Source: a virus | Direction: 5' to 3' (one strand) | Length of the DNA: 64,000 nt | IMG/VR virus record: IMGVR_UViG_3300009103_000001 | Coordinates: 1-64,000 of that record | In this document: positions 1 to 8,960 of the stretch, one piece after another | Layout of the letters: each line of letters opens with the position of its first letter | How positions within the stretch are numbered: position 1 is the first letter of the stretch | Program-made: the position numbers and the translations under genes | Notes under the pieces: generated by a model | Seen by the model: only the letters and a program-made list of their open reading frames with translations | Database searches by the model: none | Told to the model about the DNA's origin: nothing

Positions 1-792
1 ACCAGATAAAAATTCTGGTTTAGATAATTCATTAACTAATTTAAAGGCTTGTTTATCATCTCTTAATGTTTGAAACCTTGGGTAACCAGAAGACCTTTCC
101 CACTTAGGTCTATAATGCATTGCTAATTTATAATAATCATCAGTTTTCATTGACTTTGTGGGGGGTATCATTCTTTTATCCATTAAAAAGAATATTGGAC
201 CTTGTGTAAAATATTGTTCAAAATAACCTGAATAACCCCTCATAGCCACACACCATCTAGTACCTGAACCATATCTACATGCCGCTTGATGTGTTAATGG
301 TGTTAATAGTAAAAAATCATCATTTTCAAAAAGTTTAACAACACCAGACTCTTTTATTTCTTTTCTAGATAATTTTAATTTAGCTTTTTCTACTGCTTTA
401 TGTAATTCATCCCAACCAGAGTATTGATTTATATCTCTTTGTTCAAACTTTCTTGGATATGAATTAAAATATTCAACATCATCTTTTAAATCTTTTCTAT
501 TTTGGTCGTGTATTTTATATTCAGCATAACGTCTAGACCAATAATCATTGTTAACGTCATTTTTTTCGTCATTTAAATAGTCTGTAGGTATATCTGAAAG
601 TGGGTATAACAGAATTTTAGCTAACCAATCTAAATATTTATTATTACCAGATGGGTCATATTTATCCGCAATATCATCAATAATACTATGTGTCCTTAAT
701 GGAAATTTCTTTTTAATATTATCAATTCTGGCTTCAAGAAGTAAGTTGTCAACCTTGCTTAATATAAGTTCCGTTATGTGTTTATTATCCAT
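1..792 (-). CDS. YGxxTxWC-family protein with capsid-targeting-type leader (partial)
   Basis: The gene reads leftward from ATG at 792 and runs off the window edge after 264 codons without a stop. The first 20 residues form a hydrophobic/charged leader ending L-L-E (residues 18-20), which fits the (I/L)-x-E prohead-protease consensus of T4-like phages. The body has an S-G-N-N-K-Y-L-D-W-L segment near residue 50 and C-R-Y-G-S-G-T-R-W-C near residue 170. Both are shared with the gene starting at 63391, and the second also with 62313. I do not know this family's biochemistry; paired Cys and Trp suggest a fixed structural or catalytic core. CATATTTAT lies upstream of the start on the coding strand, close to the GATATTTAT word of other leader genes. 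Confidence 0.75.
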   Translation of the reverse strand, partial: MDNKHITELILSKVDNLLLEARIDNIKKKFPLRTHSIIDDIADKYDPSGNNKYLDWLAKILLYPLSDIPTDYLNDEKNDVNNDYWSRRYAEYKIHDQNRKDLKDDVEYFNSYPRKFEQRDINQYSGWDELHKAVEKAKLKLSRKEIKESGVVKLFENDDFLLLTPLTHQAACRYGSGTRWCVAMRGYSGYFEQYFTQGPIFFLMDKRMIPPTKSMKTDDYYKLAMHYRPKWERSSGYPRFQTLRDDKQAFKLVNELSKPEFLSG

Positions 793-837
793 AAAAAATA
801 CTTTTACTATAAATATGTAAAAATATGTAAAATAACA

Positions 838-2460
838 CTATAAGAAAAAATCCTCAAATAAAAAACTATCGTTTAAATCCCAATCCCTTTTTAGTCTATG
901 TTTTTTTTGTAAATAAAAGTGGCCACCTATATTTTTAATCCAAATATTATCTAATAGTTTATTTAATAACTTTATTCTATCATCAATACACATATCATTA
1001 ATATTTTTTAAATTTTTATTATCATATAATACATCCAAATTTTTAGGTCTCATACCAAGACCATTATAATCTTTTATAAAATTATTTTTAATATATTTTA
1101 TAAATTTAATATGTGATTTTATACTATCCTTTTTACTTATTGTGATATCAAATATACCTCTTGGAATTGTAATACCTATTTTTTCTAATCTAAGCAAATC
1201 TATTGTATCAAATTCACCATCTAAGTAATTTTCATTCTTACCCCAAGACTCTAATAAAACAGAACATTTATTACTCCACCCCATACTATTTCTCTGCAGT
1301 GTAGTTTGGTCATCTATTTCAATATTTGTAGTATAAGTAGGTAAATAAAATTTAGTATCATTATAGTTAGTTTTAATGTCATTAATGTCTATTTCACTAT
1401 TAAAAAAATATTTAAACTTATTATTTATTTTATTACTAAAGGTTGAAGACCTTGGATGAACATTTTTACTCTTTGGTAAACATCCATACCATTCAATTAA
1501 TTTATTTTTTTTATCATTATTTTTATTTCTAACAAATATATCCCAATATTTTATAAAAGATTTATTGTTTAAAATATTATAATTTCTAAAAATATATTTT
1601 ATTTTAAATTTTTTGGGCCAATATACATATAAATCTTCCCTTGTAACCACCCCCGATGATGTATTCTTTAGTTTTTTAACAATAAAATGTTTATTAACAA
1701 ATCTTTTGTTTTTTCGATATTTATCATACCATATTTTCCCAATCGTTTTATGTCTTGGCATAGTATCTTCTAAAAAACCATGTTTTAGTAATTCTATTTC
1801 AGATTTTAAATCACAGTTGGTTTTTAATGCTTTAGTTTTATTTATTAATCTTATTGCCGTATTTAATGGTGTTAATAATGATACAACCTCTATTTTATCG
1901 TTAACTAAAAATTCAATAAACTTATTATTATAAATTATTTTTTTATTTATAGTATCTAATCCAGCACAACAACAGTTTAAATCAAAGTTATCTAATAAAC
2001 CTTTATAATAATCTTGTTGATTTATCTCATCAGAATTAGTACCCACACAAATCAATATGGTATTCCAATTTAAATTTCTAACACTACTAACCATCCTCAT
2101 ATTTTCACCATTTGGGCCAAACCAAACGTTACCATATCCATCTGAATTTAAATTAAGGTTATCATTATTTATAAATCTTTCGTCACCCACGACACTGGTT
2201 GAACCCCAATCAATATCTTCAGTTTTTTTAAAAATAAAAAAATCAATATCATTAATTACCGGTTCTGTATTTTTTTTATATAATATATTGTATATTGTAT
2301 TTGCAATAGAACCTCCGGCTATGTAGCCTTGGCTCAGTGGGTACTGTTCGTATGTGTAATCTCTAGACAACTCAAGTAGAGAGCTTTTAATAATTTGTTT
2401 CTCAACAATATTATATGTTTCTTCTTTATTTAAAAATTCTATAATTTCTTTTTTATCCAT
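838..2460 (-). CDS. Nucleotidyltransferase-fold protein, 540 aa
   Basis: The N-terminal region carries G-G-S-I-A-N (about residues 49-54) followed by N-D-I-D-F-F (about 70-75). This is the G-G-S/T...D-x-D arrangement of the nucleotidyltransferase (polymerase beta-like) superfamily, where the two Asp residues bind metal. The remaining 400 or so residues are Lys/Asn-rich and match nothing I recognise. The substrate (RNA, nucleotide or protein) cannot be told from sequence. It has no capsid-targeting-type leader, unlike its left neighbour. It is followed by a 46-base gap to the 792 gene and may share its transcript. Confidence 0.6.
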   Translation of the reverse strand: MDKKEIIEFLNKEETYNIVEKQIIKSSLLELSRDYTYEQYPLSQGYIAGGSIANTIYNILYKKNTEPVINDIDFFIFKKTEDIDWGSTSVVGDERFINNDNLNLNSDGYGNVWFGPNGENMRMVSSVRNLNWNTILICVGTNSDEINQQDYYKGLLDNFDLNCCCAGLDTINKKIIYNNKFIEFLVNDKIEVVSLLTPLNTAIRLINKTKALKTNCDLKSEIELLKHGFLEDTMPRHKTIGKIWYDKYRKNKRFVNKHFIVKKLKNTSSGVVTREDLYVYWPKKFKIKYIFRNYNILNNKSFIKYWDIFVRNKNNDKKNKLIEWYGCLPKSKNVHPRSSTFSNKINNKFKYFFNSEIDINDIKTNYNDTKFYLPTYTTNIEIDDQTTLQRNSMGWSNKCSVLLESWGKNENYLDGEFDTIDLLRLEKIGITIPRGIFDITISKKDSIKSHIKFIKYIKNNFIKDYNGLGMRPKNLDVLYDNKNLKNINDMCIDDRIKLLNKLLDNIWIKNIGGHFYLQKKHRLKRDWDLNDSFLFEDFFL

Positions 2461-2689
2461 GTGTGTGTTTTGATGTAATTATAAAAAAATAATAAATAAT
2501 TGTCAAAATAATATCGTAAAAACAATTATTATTTTGTATGTTTAATGTGATACAATTTTTTATTTTTATTATGAAATTAAATAAAAAATTATAATTTATA
2601 GACAAATATAATAATATATTAACTACTTATAAACCTTAACAATATTGTCTTTTTTTAATATATTATTTATATTTATAAATAAAAGACTA

Positions 2690-2986
2690 ATGAAAATAAT
2701 ATTAAAAATTACGGTTTTTTTGTTATTTACTCTATTTTTTGAAAAATCTTTTTCACAAGAAAAACAAAACACAGAAGGTCCACAAAAAATAATTCTTGAA
2801 ATGGAATTAGAACAAGTTGTAAAATTTAGTGTACCAGCAAACGATGATTTAGAAATTTTAAATAAAGAGAAACAAAAATACCCACCAAAAACAATAGATA
2901 ATGTGTGTTTACCAGAGAATAAGATAAACATACCAAAAACTAATACAATAATAAAGGAGGAAGATTATGATGAAAACGATAAGTAA
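2690..2986 (+). CDS. Small secreted protein, 98 aa
   Basis: I chose ATG 2690 over the in-frame ATG at 2645 because it gives a clean signal peptide: M-K-I, a hydrophobic stretch of about 15 residues, then S-F-S-Q, with cleavage expected near residue 23. The mature part is short, Glu/Lys/Pro-rich and has no known domain. It overlaps the next gene by 20 bases, and its last codons supply the Shine-Dalgarno-like AAAGGAGG for that gene. The two are therefore probably co-expressed and exported together. Function unknown. Confidence 0.6.
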   Translation: MKIILKITVFLLFTLFFEKSFSQEKQNTEGPQKIILEMELEQVVKFSVPANDDLEILNKEKQKYPPKTIDNVCLPENKINIPKTNTIIKEEDYDENDK

Positions 2987-5465
2987 ACTATTAATTTTAC
3001 TACTACTACCAATTTTCACGTTTGGTCAAGTATCAACACTACCACACGCCTCAGATTTTGAGGTTGGTTTTGGTGATTGGACAAATTCTACATTTGATAA
3101 TTTTGATTGGACCCAAACAACTTCAGGGACACCATCATCTGGTACTGGACCACAAATAGGACCACCATACGGAGATTTAGGCTCTTTGGGTTATGTATTT
3201 ACTGAATCATCTGGGTCTAACCAAAATAGCCAAGCATGGTTAGAATGTGAATATAATTTAACTTCATACACCGGAATTGAAATGACTTTTGCATATCATA
3301 TGTATAGTGCAAATGGAGGTGCATATGGACCTGGATTGTTACAGCTGGACATTTATGATGGAACTGCTTGGACATTTGGAGTATGGAGTAGTACAAATAA
3401 TGACCCAGGATGGCAAACTGGATATGTAGATTTATCGGCTTATGATGGATTAGGTCAGGTTATTTTATCTTGGACTGGTGCAACAACTGGTTGGCAATCG
3501 GATATTTCATTAGATAATATAATTGTTACAGGAGTAGAAAATATACCTTTAATAACAACGTATCCCTATGAAGTAGATTTTGAAACAGAATTACAACATA
3601 TAACCGATGCTGCAGCAACAGGGTTTACCTTTGTTAAGCCAGGTTGGAGAAATACTGGTGGTGATGGAACTGATTGGAGAGCAGATGCTGGTGGGACACC
3701 ATCGGTAGATACTGGTCCTGGTAGTGGTGCAACTACAGGTGCTTCAGATTATTCGCCAGGAAATTCTACTGGGTTTTATCTTTATTTTGAATCATCAACA
3801 CCAAACTATCCAACAGTAAATGCTTACTTATTAACACCAAGATTTGATTTAACATCAAACACATACCCAGTAATGGAGTTTTGGTATAATATGTATGGTA
3901 CTGGTATGGGGAGTTTAAAGATGCAAATGAGTACTGATGGGGGAACTACATGGTCAGCAGATTATATGAACATATCTGGTGATAGAGGTAGTGAATGGAC
4001 ACAAGTTATATTTGACATGATTGATTTTAGGGGTGAAACTAATGTAGTATTTAGGTTTGAGGCGGAATCTGCTGCTGATTGGAATAGCGATATTTGTATA
4101 GATAACTTCCGAGTACTAGATATGAATACTAGTCCTTTAGATGTGTATATTGATTTGAATTTAGTTAGTGATGCTTTCGGTGCAAATCCTGGGACATCAA
4201 TAAATATGGTAGGGAATACAACACAATCAATACGTTCCAATGGATATGAATTTTCTATTTTAAATATCAACAACACTAATGGGATAACAATAACAGATGA
4301 TTTAGTCACAAAAAAATTAGCGTTAGTTGATGGTATTATAACCACTGGGGCAAATAAAGTTTCTGTTACAAGTAATTTATGGAATGCTGTAGCTGGTGGT
4401 TCTGACGCTTCTTTTATAAATGGAAATCTTAGGAGATATATTACAACTAATACAAGTACCTATGGTTTCCCACTTGGTTATGGTACAGGTACAGCAAACT
4501 ATCATAAAATAGATTTGATTAATAACAATATGACAGGTGTGTCATATATTGATGCATATGTTTCAGATATGACTGGTGGTAATAATTTAGAACTTAATAC
4601 ATCAGAATCTTCATCGATGATTACTGAAATGGCAGATAAAGAGTGGTTCTTGACTCCCGATGCACAACCAATTACTGGTGATTATGGTGTTAATTTATAT
4701 TTAAATGGGTTAGCAGGGGCTTTATTACAAGATGATAATTTTACCGTACTTAAAAGACCAAATGGTTCTATCACATATGGAGATTGGGATGCGTTTGATG
4801 CAACAACAGATATTCCACCTGCCGGAAGTAACGGTAGAACAACTGCTAGTGGATATGGTCAAAAAACTGGATTTGATAGTTTCAGTGGTTTTGGTATTGG
4901 CGGTACTGGGGGTAGCCCATTACCAATAGTATTATTATCATTTGGGGCTGAATTAAGTGGTAATAATGTGGATGTTAATTGGTCGGTTGCTTCACAAGTT
5001 AACAATGATTATTATACGGTATTAAGAAGTATTGATGCGTATGATTGGGAAGAGATTGGAAGAGTAGAAGGAGCTGGAAATAGTAATACTCAAATGGATT
5101 ATAGATTTATAGATGATGACCCATATATTGGACTATCTTATTATAAATTAAAACAAACTGATTTTGATGGGAAATTCGAAGAATTTTATCCTGTGTCGGT
5201 TTCATATGATGTTGAAATAGTGGGGTTATTAGTTTCTCCAAACCCCGTTACAGATATTATAACCTTAACAATGGATGGTAATTTACACAATGATTTACAT
5301 GTAATTAAAATATTTGATTATAAAGGTAATGTCATACTTACAAATAATCTAATTGGTAATTTAAAAGATTATATGGTAGATGTTAGAAAATTATCATCTG
5401 GCATGTATATAGTTAAAGTTAAAAACAGAAGACAATTAGGTATTGGTAAATTCATAAAAGAATAG
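2967..5465 (+). CDS. Secreted MAM-like protein with T9SS type A sorting domain
   Basis: 832 residues with a signal peptide (about 1-20, ending T-F-G-Q). Two MAM/concanavalin-like beta domains follow at about 25-190 and 195-390; both have the D-F-E...W...D-(I/N)-(I/C)-x-(D/I)-N pattern. A region of unknown type spans 390-650. The last 75 or so residues begin V-S-P-N-P-V-T-D and end K-F-I-K-E, which is the type A C-terminal sorting domain recognised by the Bacteroidota type IX secretion system. The product should cross the outer membrane or be displayed on the cell surface. The start is preceded by AAAGGAGG, unusually strong for this window. Such proteins are typical of Bacteroidota chromosomes and unexpected in a phage. 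Confidence 0.8.
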   Translation: MMKTISKLLILLLLPIFTFGQVSTLPHASDFEVGFGDWTNSTFDNFDWTQTTSGTPSSGTGPQIGPPYGDLGSLGYVFTESSGSNQNSQAWLECEYNLTSYTGIEMTFAYHMYSANGGAYGPGLLQLDIYDGTAWTFGVWSSTNNDPGWQTGYVDLSAYDGLGQVILSWTGATTGWQSDISLDNIIVTGVENIPLITTYPYEVDFETELQHITDAAATGFTFVKPGWRNTGGDGTDWRADAGGTPSVDTGPGSGATTGASDYSPGNSTGFYLYFESSTPNYPTVNAYLLTPRFDLTSNTYPVMEFWYNMYGTGMGSLKMQMSTDGGTTWSADYMNISGDRGSEWTQVIFDMIDFRGETNVVFRFEAESAADWNSDICIDNFRVLDMNTSPLDVYIDLNLVSDAFGANPGTSINMVGNTTQSIRSNGYEFSILNINNTNGITITDDLVTKKLALVDGIITTGANKVSVTSNLWNAVAGGSDASFINGNLRRYITTNTSTYGFPLGYGTGTANYHKIDLINNNMTGVSYIDAYVSDMTGGNNLELNTSESSSMITEMADKEWFLTPDAQPITGDYGVNLYLNGLAGALLQDDNFTVLKRPNGSITYGDWDAFDATTDIPPAGSNGRTTASGYGQKTGFDSFSGFGIGGTGGSPLPIVLLSFGAELSGNNVDVNWSVASQVNNDYYTVLRSIDAYDWEEIGRVEGAGNSNTQMDYRFIDDDPYIGLSYYKLKQTDFDGKFEEFYPVSVSYDVEIVGLLVSPNPVTDIITLTMDGNLHNDLHVIKIFDYKGNVILTNNLIGNLKDYMVDVRKLSSGMYIVKVKNRRQLGIGKFIKE

Positions 5466-5680
5466 TGAAAAATTTATTTTTTATATTATTACCCTTATCA
5501 TTAATAAGTTGTTCAAAATACCAAGTCGTTAGTGAAGTAAGAGTAAATTTATACCACATGCATAACCCAAAAACTAATGATGTGGAAATAATATTGACTG
5601 AACAAGATTTAAAAGTGGGTGAATGGTATAAATTAAACCAAATAAAAACAATAGAAATTGAAAATAGAAAAAACAAATAA
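5465..5680 (+). CDS. Small lipoprotein, 71 aa
   Basis: The GTG start at 5465 overlaps the stop codon of the T9SS gene by one base, which implies translational coupling. The N-terminus has a short signal sequence with lipobox L-I-S-C (Cys about residue 16), so the mature protein is probably lipid-anchored. The rest shows no recognisable domain. Its 3' end overlaps the SiaC-like gene. Confidence 0.6.
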   Translation: MKNLFFILLPLSLISCSKYQVVSEVRVNLYHMHNPKTNDVEIILTEQDLKVGEWYKLNQIKTIEIENRKNK

Positions 5681-6062
5681 TACACCAGAAATTATATTTG
5701 ATAAAGATAATTGTGTTTTAACATTTGCAGGTGCTTCTTATCCTGAAAATGCCAACCATTTTTATGAACCCATAAAGATTGATATTCATAATTGTTTTAA
5801 TGATTTAAATGGTAAAGAAAAGGATATTAAAATTATATGTAAATTTACTTTATTAAATTCTGTATCGACTAGATATATGTATGAATTTTTTAAAATATCT
5901 GATTTATATTCACAACATAATAAACCCGTAGTTGTTGATTGGTTTTATGAAAGTGATGATGAAGATATGGGGGGTGATGGTAAAATATTTAAAAAAAGTT
6001 TTAAATATTTAAACTTTAATATAATTGGTGTAGATGATATAGATAACATTACTGTATCCTAA
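5658..6062 (+). CDS. SiaC-like protein (DUF1987 family)
   Basis: The TTG start at 5658 gives M-K-I-E-K-T-N-N-T-P, matching the usual start of the SiaC/DUF1987 family. The C-terminal half has V-D-W-F-Y-E-S-D-D-E-D-M, the family's W-Y-(Y/F)-E-x-D-D-E-D-M signature, near residues 97-108. In Pseudomonas, SiaC is a STAS-like partner switched by phosphorylation that activates the diguanylate cyclase SiaD. The homologue here (134 aa) has the usual family length. No kinase, phosphatase or cyclase partner is nearby, so it may act on host signalling. It overlaps the lipoprotein gene upstream by 23 bases and converges on the gene ending at 6049. Confidence 0.7.
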   Translation: MKIEKTNNTPEIIFDKDNCVLTFAGASYPENANHFYEPIKIDIHNCFNDLNGKEKDIKIICKFTLLNSVSTRYMYEFFKISDLYSQHNKPVVVDWFYESDDEDMGGDGKIFKKSFKYLNFNIIGVDDIDNITVS

Positions 6063-6960
6063 CCATCCAAACCAATTTATCATTATTAGTGTTAAATATA
6101 TCTGTAAATAAAGCGGAGTTTATTTCACCATTAGTCACAAAACTATTAGGGACCGTACCACTAAAGTCACCACCAATAGTATAGAAGTTATAAAGTGTTA
6201 ACTCAGACATATTATTACCAAAAATACTATTAACAGTGTAGTTATATGGTGTACCACTATTTATTGTATACGATATACCATTTATAAAATCTAAGGTATC
6301 ATTAGGGTAATTATTGGCAAAACCATCATAAAATTTAGTAACAACCCATTTAGTACCTATAATATCACTTACACTCACAGTATTAGTTATAACACCACCG
6401 TACATATATCCATATAAAGCATTTGGTTGACAATTAGTACAAGTTTCACCTTGTTTTAAAAATGTTAATGTAGAAAAATAACTTAAATTTTCACCACCAA
6501 TAGAACCAAAACCTTCATGTATTTTAACAGTAAGTTTAGTATCGGTTAATTCTAAAACAATCATTGGTCTTGATGAACCATTTTCTAACCCAATAACAGA
6601 TATATTATTACCACTAGATGTATAACCATAAGAATTACCCCCATTTAATGTAAAGTTAGAATTACCAAAATTCCATGTAGTTATATCTTGTATAATAGTA
6701 TCGAATGGTACGTCAGCTCCATTAACAGGGTCTAAGGTACTTTGATTTTGAGTCGAACTAAAATGGTCATAATATGTTAAATCACCATTATCCATATTTT
6801 CAACATAAAACCTACCTTCAGTTAAAACCCAATTTATTCCAAGTATACTATAGTTAGTTGGAGTTGGGGCCACTACATTATTATCCGGTCTTAATGGCTC
6901 TTCTTTTTTACAAGATACGATTGTTAAGACACTTAAGAGTATTATAAATATTTTTTTCAT
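6049..6960 (-). CDS. Secreted lipoprotein, 303 aa
   Basis: It starts at 6960 with a lipoprotein signal ending I-V-S-C-K-K (Cys about residue 17). Two repeated beta-rich halves (about 40-165 and 190-300) both carry a (I-L/I-I)-G-(I/T)-x-W-V-(L/V)-T-(E/K) opening, suggesting an internal duplication of a lipocalin- or META-like domain; that domain name is a guess. A textbook Bacteroidota promoter lies at 6992-7021, so the gene is probably read by the host polymerase early in infection. It converges with the SiaC-like gene and overlaps its end by 14 bases. Confidence 0.65.
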   Translation of the reverse strand: MKKIFIILLSVLTIVSCKKEEPLRPDNNVVAPTPTNYSILGINWVLTEGRFYVENMDNGDLTYYDHFSSTQNQSTLDPVNGADVPFDTIIQDITTWNFGNSNFTLNGGNSYGYTSSGNNISVIGLENGSSRPMIVLELTDTKLTVKIHEGFGSIGGENLSYFSTLTFLKQGETCTNCQPNALYGYMYGGVITNTVSVSDIIGTKWVVTKFYDGFANNYPNDTLDFINGISYTINSGTPYNYTVNSIFGNNMSELTLYNFYTIGGDFSGTVPNSFVTNGEINSALFTDIFNTNNDKLVWMVRIQ

Positions 6961-6991
6961 GTTTAGGTATTTTTATTTTTATTACAGATTA

Positions 6992-7021
6992 CAAATATAA
7001 CTATTTTATTTTAATTAACAA
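6992..7021 (-). promoter_or_regulatory. Bacteroidota-type promoter for the lipoprotein gene
   Basis: On the minus strand TTG (7021-7019) and TATATTTG (6999-6992) are separated by 19 bases. This matches the -33 TTG / -7 TAnnTTTG elements of the primary sigma factor of Bacteroidota. Transcription would begin a few bases further left, about 25 bases before the ATG at 6960. Confidence 0.7.
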
Positions 7022-7082
7022 AAAAAAGACGTATTTTTTTATTAAAAGTTTATTTTTAATAAACCTTAATTATATTAAAATT

Positions 7083-7319
7083 ATGAAAAAAATAATTATA
7101 GATAATTTTAGATTGGGTGAAGAGGTTTTAATAACAAATTTTAACCCACCTATGAAAGCAAAAATAGCTGATATGTATGAACTACCATACGACCAAATAC
7201 CTATGATAGGAGACCCTTCATTAAAAAAATATCATGGTAAAAATGTACCAATAATAGAAGTTTTTTTAGAAGGTAAAGTTAGGTCTTTTGTAAAAGATGT
7301 TGTCACAAAAATAAAATGA
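7083..7319 (+). CDS. Hypothetical protein, 78 aa
   Basis: An 78-residue soluble protein with a G-E-E-V-L-I-T-N-F start and alternating beta-strand pattern, possibly a small SH3-like fold. The upstream region has a perfect inverted repeat, GTTTATT-ttt-AATAAAC (7048-7064), that could be an attenuator or operator. It overlaps the next gene by 4 bases. Function unknown. Confidence 0.6.
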   Translation: MKKIIIDNFRLGEEVLITNFNPPMKAKIADMYELPYDQIPMIGDPSLKKYHGKNVPIIEVFLEGKVRSFVKDVVTKIK

Positions 7320-7528
7320 ACACATTAGATATAGTATATTTAGTAATATCAATTTTAGTAACATTCCCCATTTCACATTTATTATTAAAAAAGGCAATAA
7401 TAATGGATTTTAATTATGATGAGGAAAAGGGTAAAGACTTAAATAAATTTTTTTATATACCTTATTTAAATATTGTGATATATTTTTTTTATTTATTATG
7501 GGTTATAATAACATTTAAAAGACCATAA
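7316..7528 (+). CDS. Small membrane protein, 70 aa
   Basis: ATGA overlap with the preceding gene. Two hydrophobic segments (about residues 5-27 and 48-67) separated by a charged loop predict a double-spanning inner-membrane protein. No motif tells its role. Confidence 0.55.
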   Translation: MNTLDIVYLVISILVTFPISHLLLKKAIIMDFNYDEEKGKDLNKFFYIPYLNIVIYFFYLLWVIITFKRP

Positions 7529-7529
7529 A

Positions 7530-7538
7530 GATATTTAT
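7530..7538 (+). promoter_or_regulatory. GATATTTAT motif before the first leader-gene run
   Basis: GATATTTAT sits 5 bases before the GTG start at 7543. The same nine bases precede at least eight other transcription units in the window at similar distance, mostly ones headed by capsid-targeting-type genes. I infer a phage (late) promoter or start-region element. Confidence 0.5.
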
Positions 7539-7542
7539 ATGT

Positions 7543-8187
7543 GTGAAACATTTAGAACACATATTAAATAGAATAGTAGAAGAAGAAACTTTTAATGATT
7601 TATACCAAGTAAAAAATACTTGGGTAGAGATAGACCAAAGTGATAGGTCAAAATTAGAAAAAAAATTATGGTATTTAATAGATAATGCCTATAAAGTATT
7701 CCCAAAGGGACACCCCCGAATAAAGAGCCCCAGTGATATAACAAATGATTTAGAAATGTCTTTTTGGCGTGCATCTGACCATGATGATGACCCACATGCC
7801 GATATGGTTGTTTTTGGTAGAAAGACACCTGCAGGTATTAAAATTTCTGGAATTGGTCATGATGGGGAAATATTAAGTAGAAAAGAAGTTGTTAGACAAT
7901 GTGCTAATTTATTAAGACAACAGGGTTTTTGGGTTGAAGCTTCTGATAATTTAGCTAGAATATTATTACAATTACATAAAGTACCAACAGTAGAAACACC
8001 AGAGAAAGTTGAAAAAACTTTATATAAGCCAATAAAAAAGTGGTTAGGAACAGTAGAAGGTCAACCTGGATATGGTTGGTATATAAGAGATGTTGAGTAT
8101 ATGTCCAACTCTTATAACTGGAAGGATTCATTACCAGGTCGTAGAAACTATTTAACAAAGATACTTATAGGAAAGCCTAATGTATAA
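7543..8187 (+). CDS. Leader-bearing protein, 214 aa
   Basis: GTG start; the leader is M-K-H-L-E-H-I-L-N-R-I-V-E-E, with predicted prohead-protease cut after I-V-E (residue 13). The body shows a basic/acidic N-terminal half with H-D-D-D-P-H-A-D and a central G-(I/K)-K-I-S-G-I-G-H-D-G segment. The C-terminal third is Trp/Tyr-rich. No family recognised. It is the first of nine consecutive leader genes with overlapping or touching ends, so probably one operon. Confidence 0.65.
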   Translation: MKHLEHILNRIVEEETFNDLYQVKNTWVEIDQSDRSKLEKKLWYLIDNAYKVFPKGHPRIKSPSDITNDLEMSFWRASDHDDDPHADMVVFGRKTPAGIKISGIGHDGEILSRKEVVRQCANLLRQQGFWVEASDNLARILLQLHKVPTVETPEKVEKTLYKPIKKWLGTVEGQPGYGWYIRDVEYMSNSYNWKDSLPGRRNYLTKILIGKPNV

Positions 8188-8960
8188 TGAAAAACTTAAT
8201 TAAAAAAATATTAAAAGAAGAGTTATCAGATGATGAGTTAAATTGGATTCGTGAAGTGGACCCTATAGCAGAGTTTGGTAGATACGTTGATGAAGAAAGT
8301 TCTCGTTATGGGTTTAAGGATGATTCTGATAGAGATTGGTTACGTTTAATAGATAATACTAAAGAATTTTTAGAAGAATTCGTTGATGAAACAAATATTC
8401 TTCAAAATTATGTAGAAAGTTTAAAGAGTTCAACGATGGGGTATCCAACTAGTAAAGCAACGGATACATTAAAGGCAATAGAAGAGATGTTGGGGGATGA
8501 AGATGGTCAATCATCATGGGATTATGTAGAATATTTTCATGATAATCAACATTATTTATGGACGTTTTTAAATAATTTTGGACATTATGCAAATAAACAT
8601 AATTTAACTTTAGTAGAAATGTTAAATTTAAGTCATACATATTTTGACCAAAAAGTTGATGATGATATTAAAAGGTCAGAATCATTAAGAGAATATAATG
8701 AATACGAAAAAAGGTCTACAACTGAAATGACAATGGGTCTATTACTACAGGCTGTGGATTCACTTAAAGATGCGTTAAGATATGTGGAATCAGCATTACA
8801 ATTCGCTTATCAAACAAATAATGAAGATTTAATTAGAGAATTAGAAGACATTAGAATGCATATTTCACATGATGATGGTGACCAAATTGGTTGGGAAGGT
8901 GACCAAACTCATGCAAATATTATTGGTAAGATAAAAGATGTAATAGAAAAATACAGTTAA
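8187..8960 (+). CDS. Leader-bearing protein, 257 aa
   Basis: The start is M-K-N-L-I-K-K-I-L-K-E-E, cut predicted after L-K-E (residue 11), followed by the usual acidic stretch and L-N-W-I-R-E-V-D-P. This is the W-(I/V)-x-(D/E)-(V/x)-x-P linker seen throughout the family. The body is highly acidic and mostly helical, with no recognised domain. Its ATG shares a base with the previous stop (TAATG). Confidence 0.65.
   Translation: MKNLIKKILKEELSDDELNWIREVDPIAEFGRYVDEESSRYGFKDDSDRDWLRLIDNTKEFLEEFVDETNILQNYVESLKSSTMGYPTSKATDTLKAIEEMLGDEDGQSSWDYVEYFHDNQHYLWTFLNNFGHYANKHNLTLVEMLNLSHTYFDQKVDDDIKRSESLREYNEYEKRSTTEMTMGLLLQAVDSLKDALRYVESALQFAYQTNNEDLIRELEDIRMHISHDDGDQIGWEGDQTHANIIGKIKDVIEKYS

Noticed and set aside
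1613-2326. Rightward frames within the nucleotidyltransferase-like gene
   Set aside because: Antisense to a coherent 540-residue protein with a recognisable motif; no initiation signals.
7530-7540. GATATTTATA read backwards as a T4 late promoter (TATAAATA)
   Set aside because: The reversed T4 word would point away from the gene, and the base after GATATTTAT is not conserved among copies.
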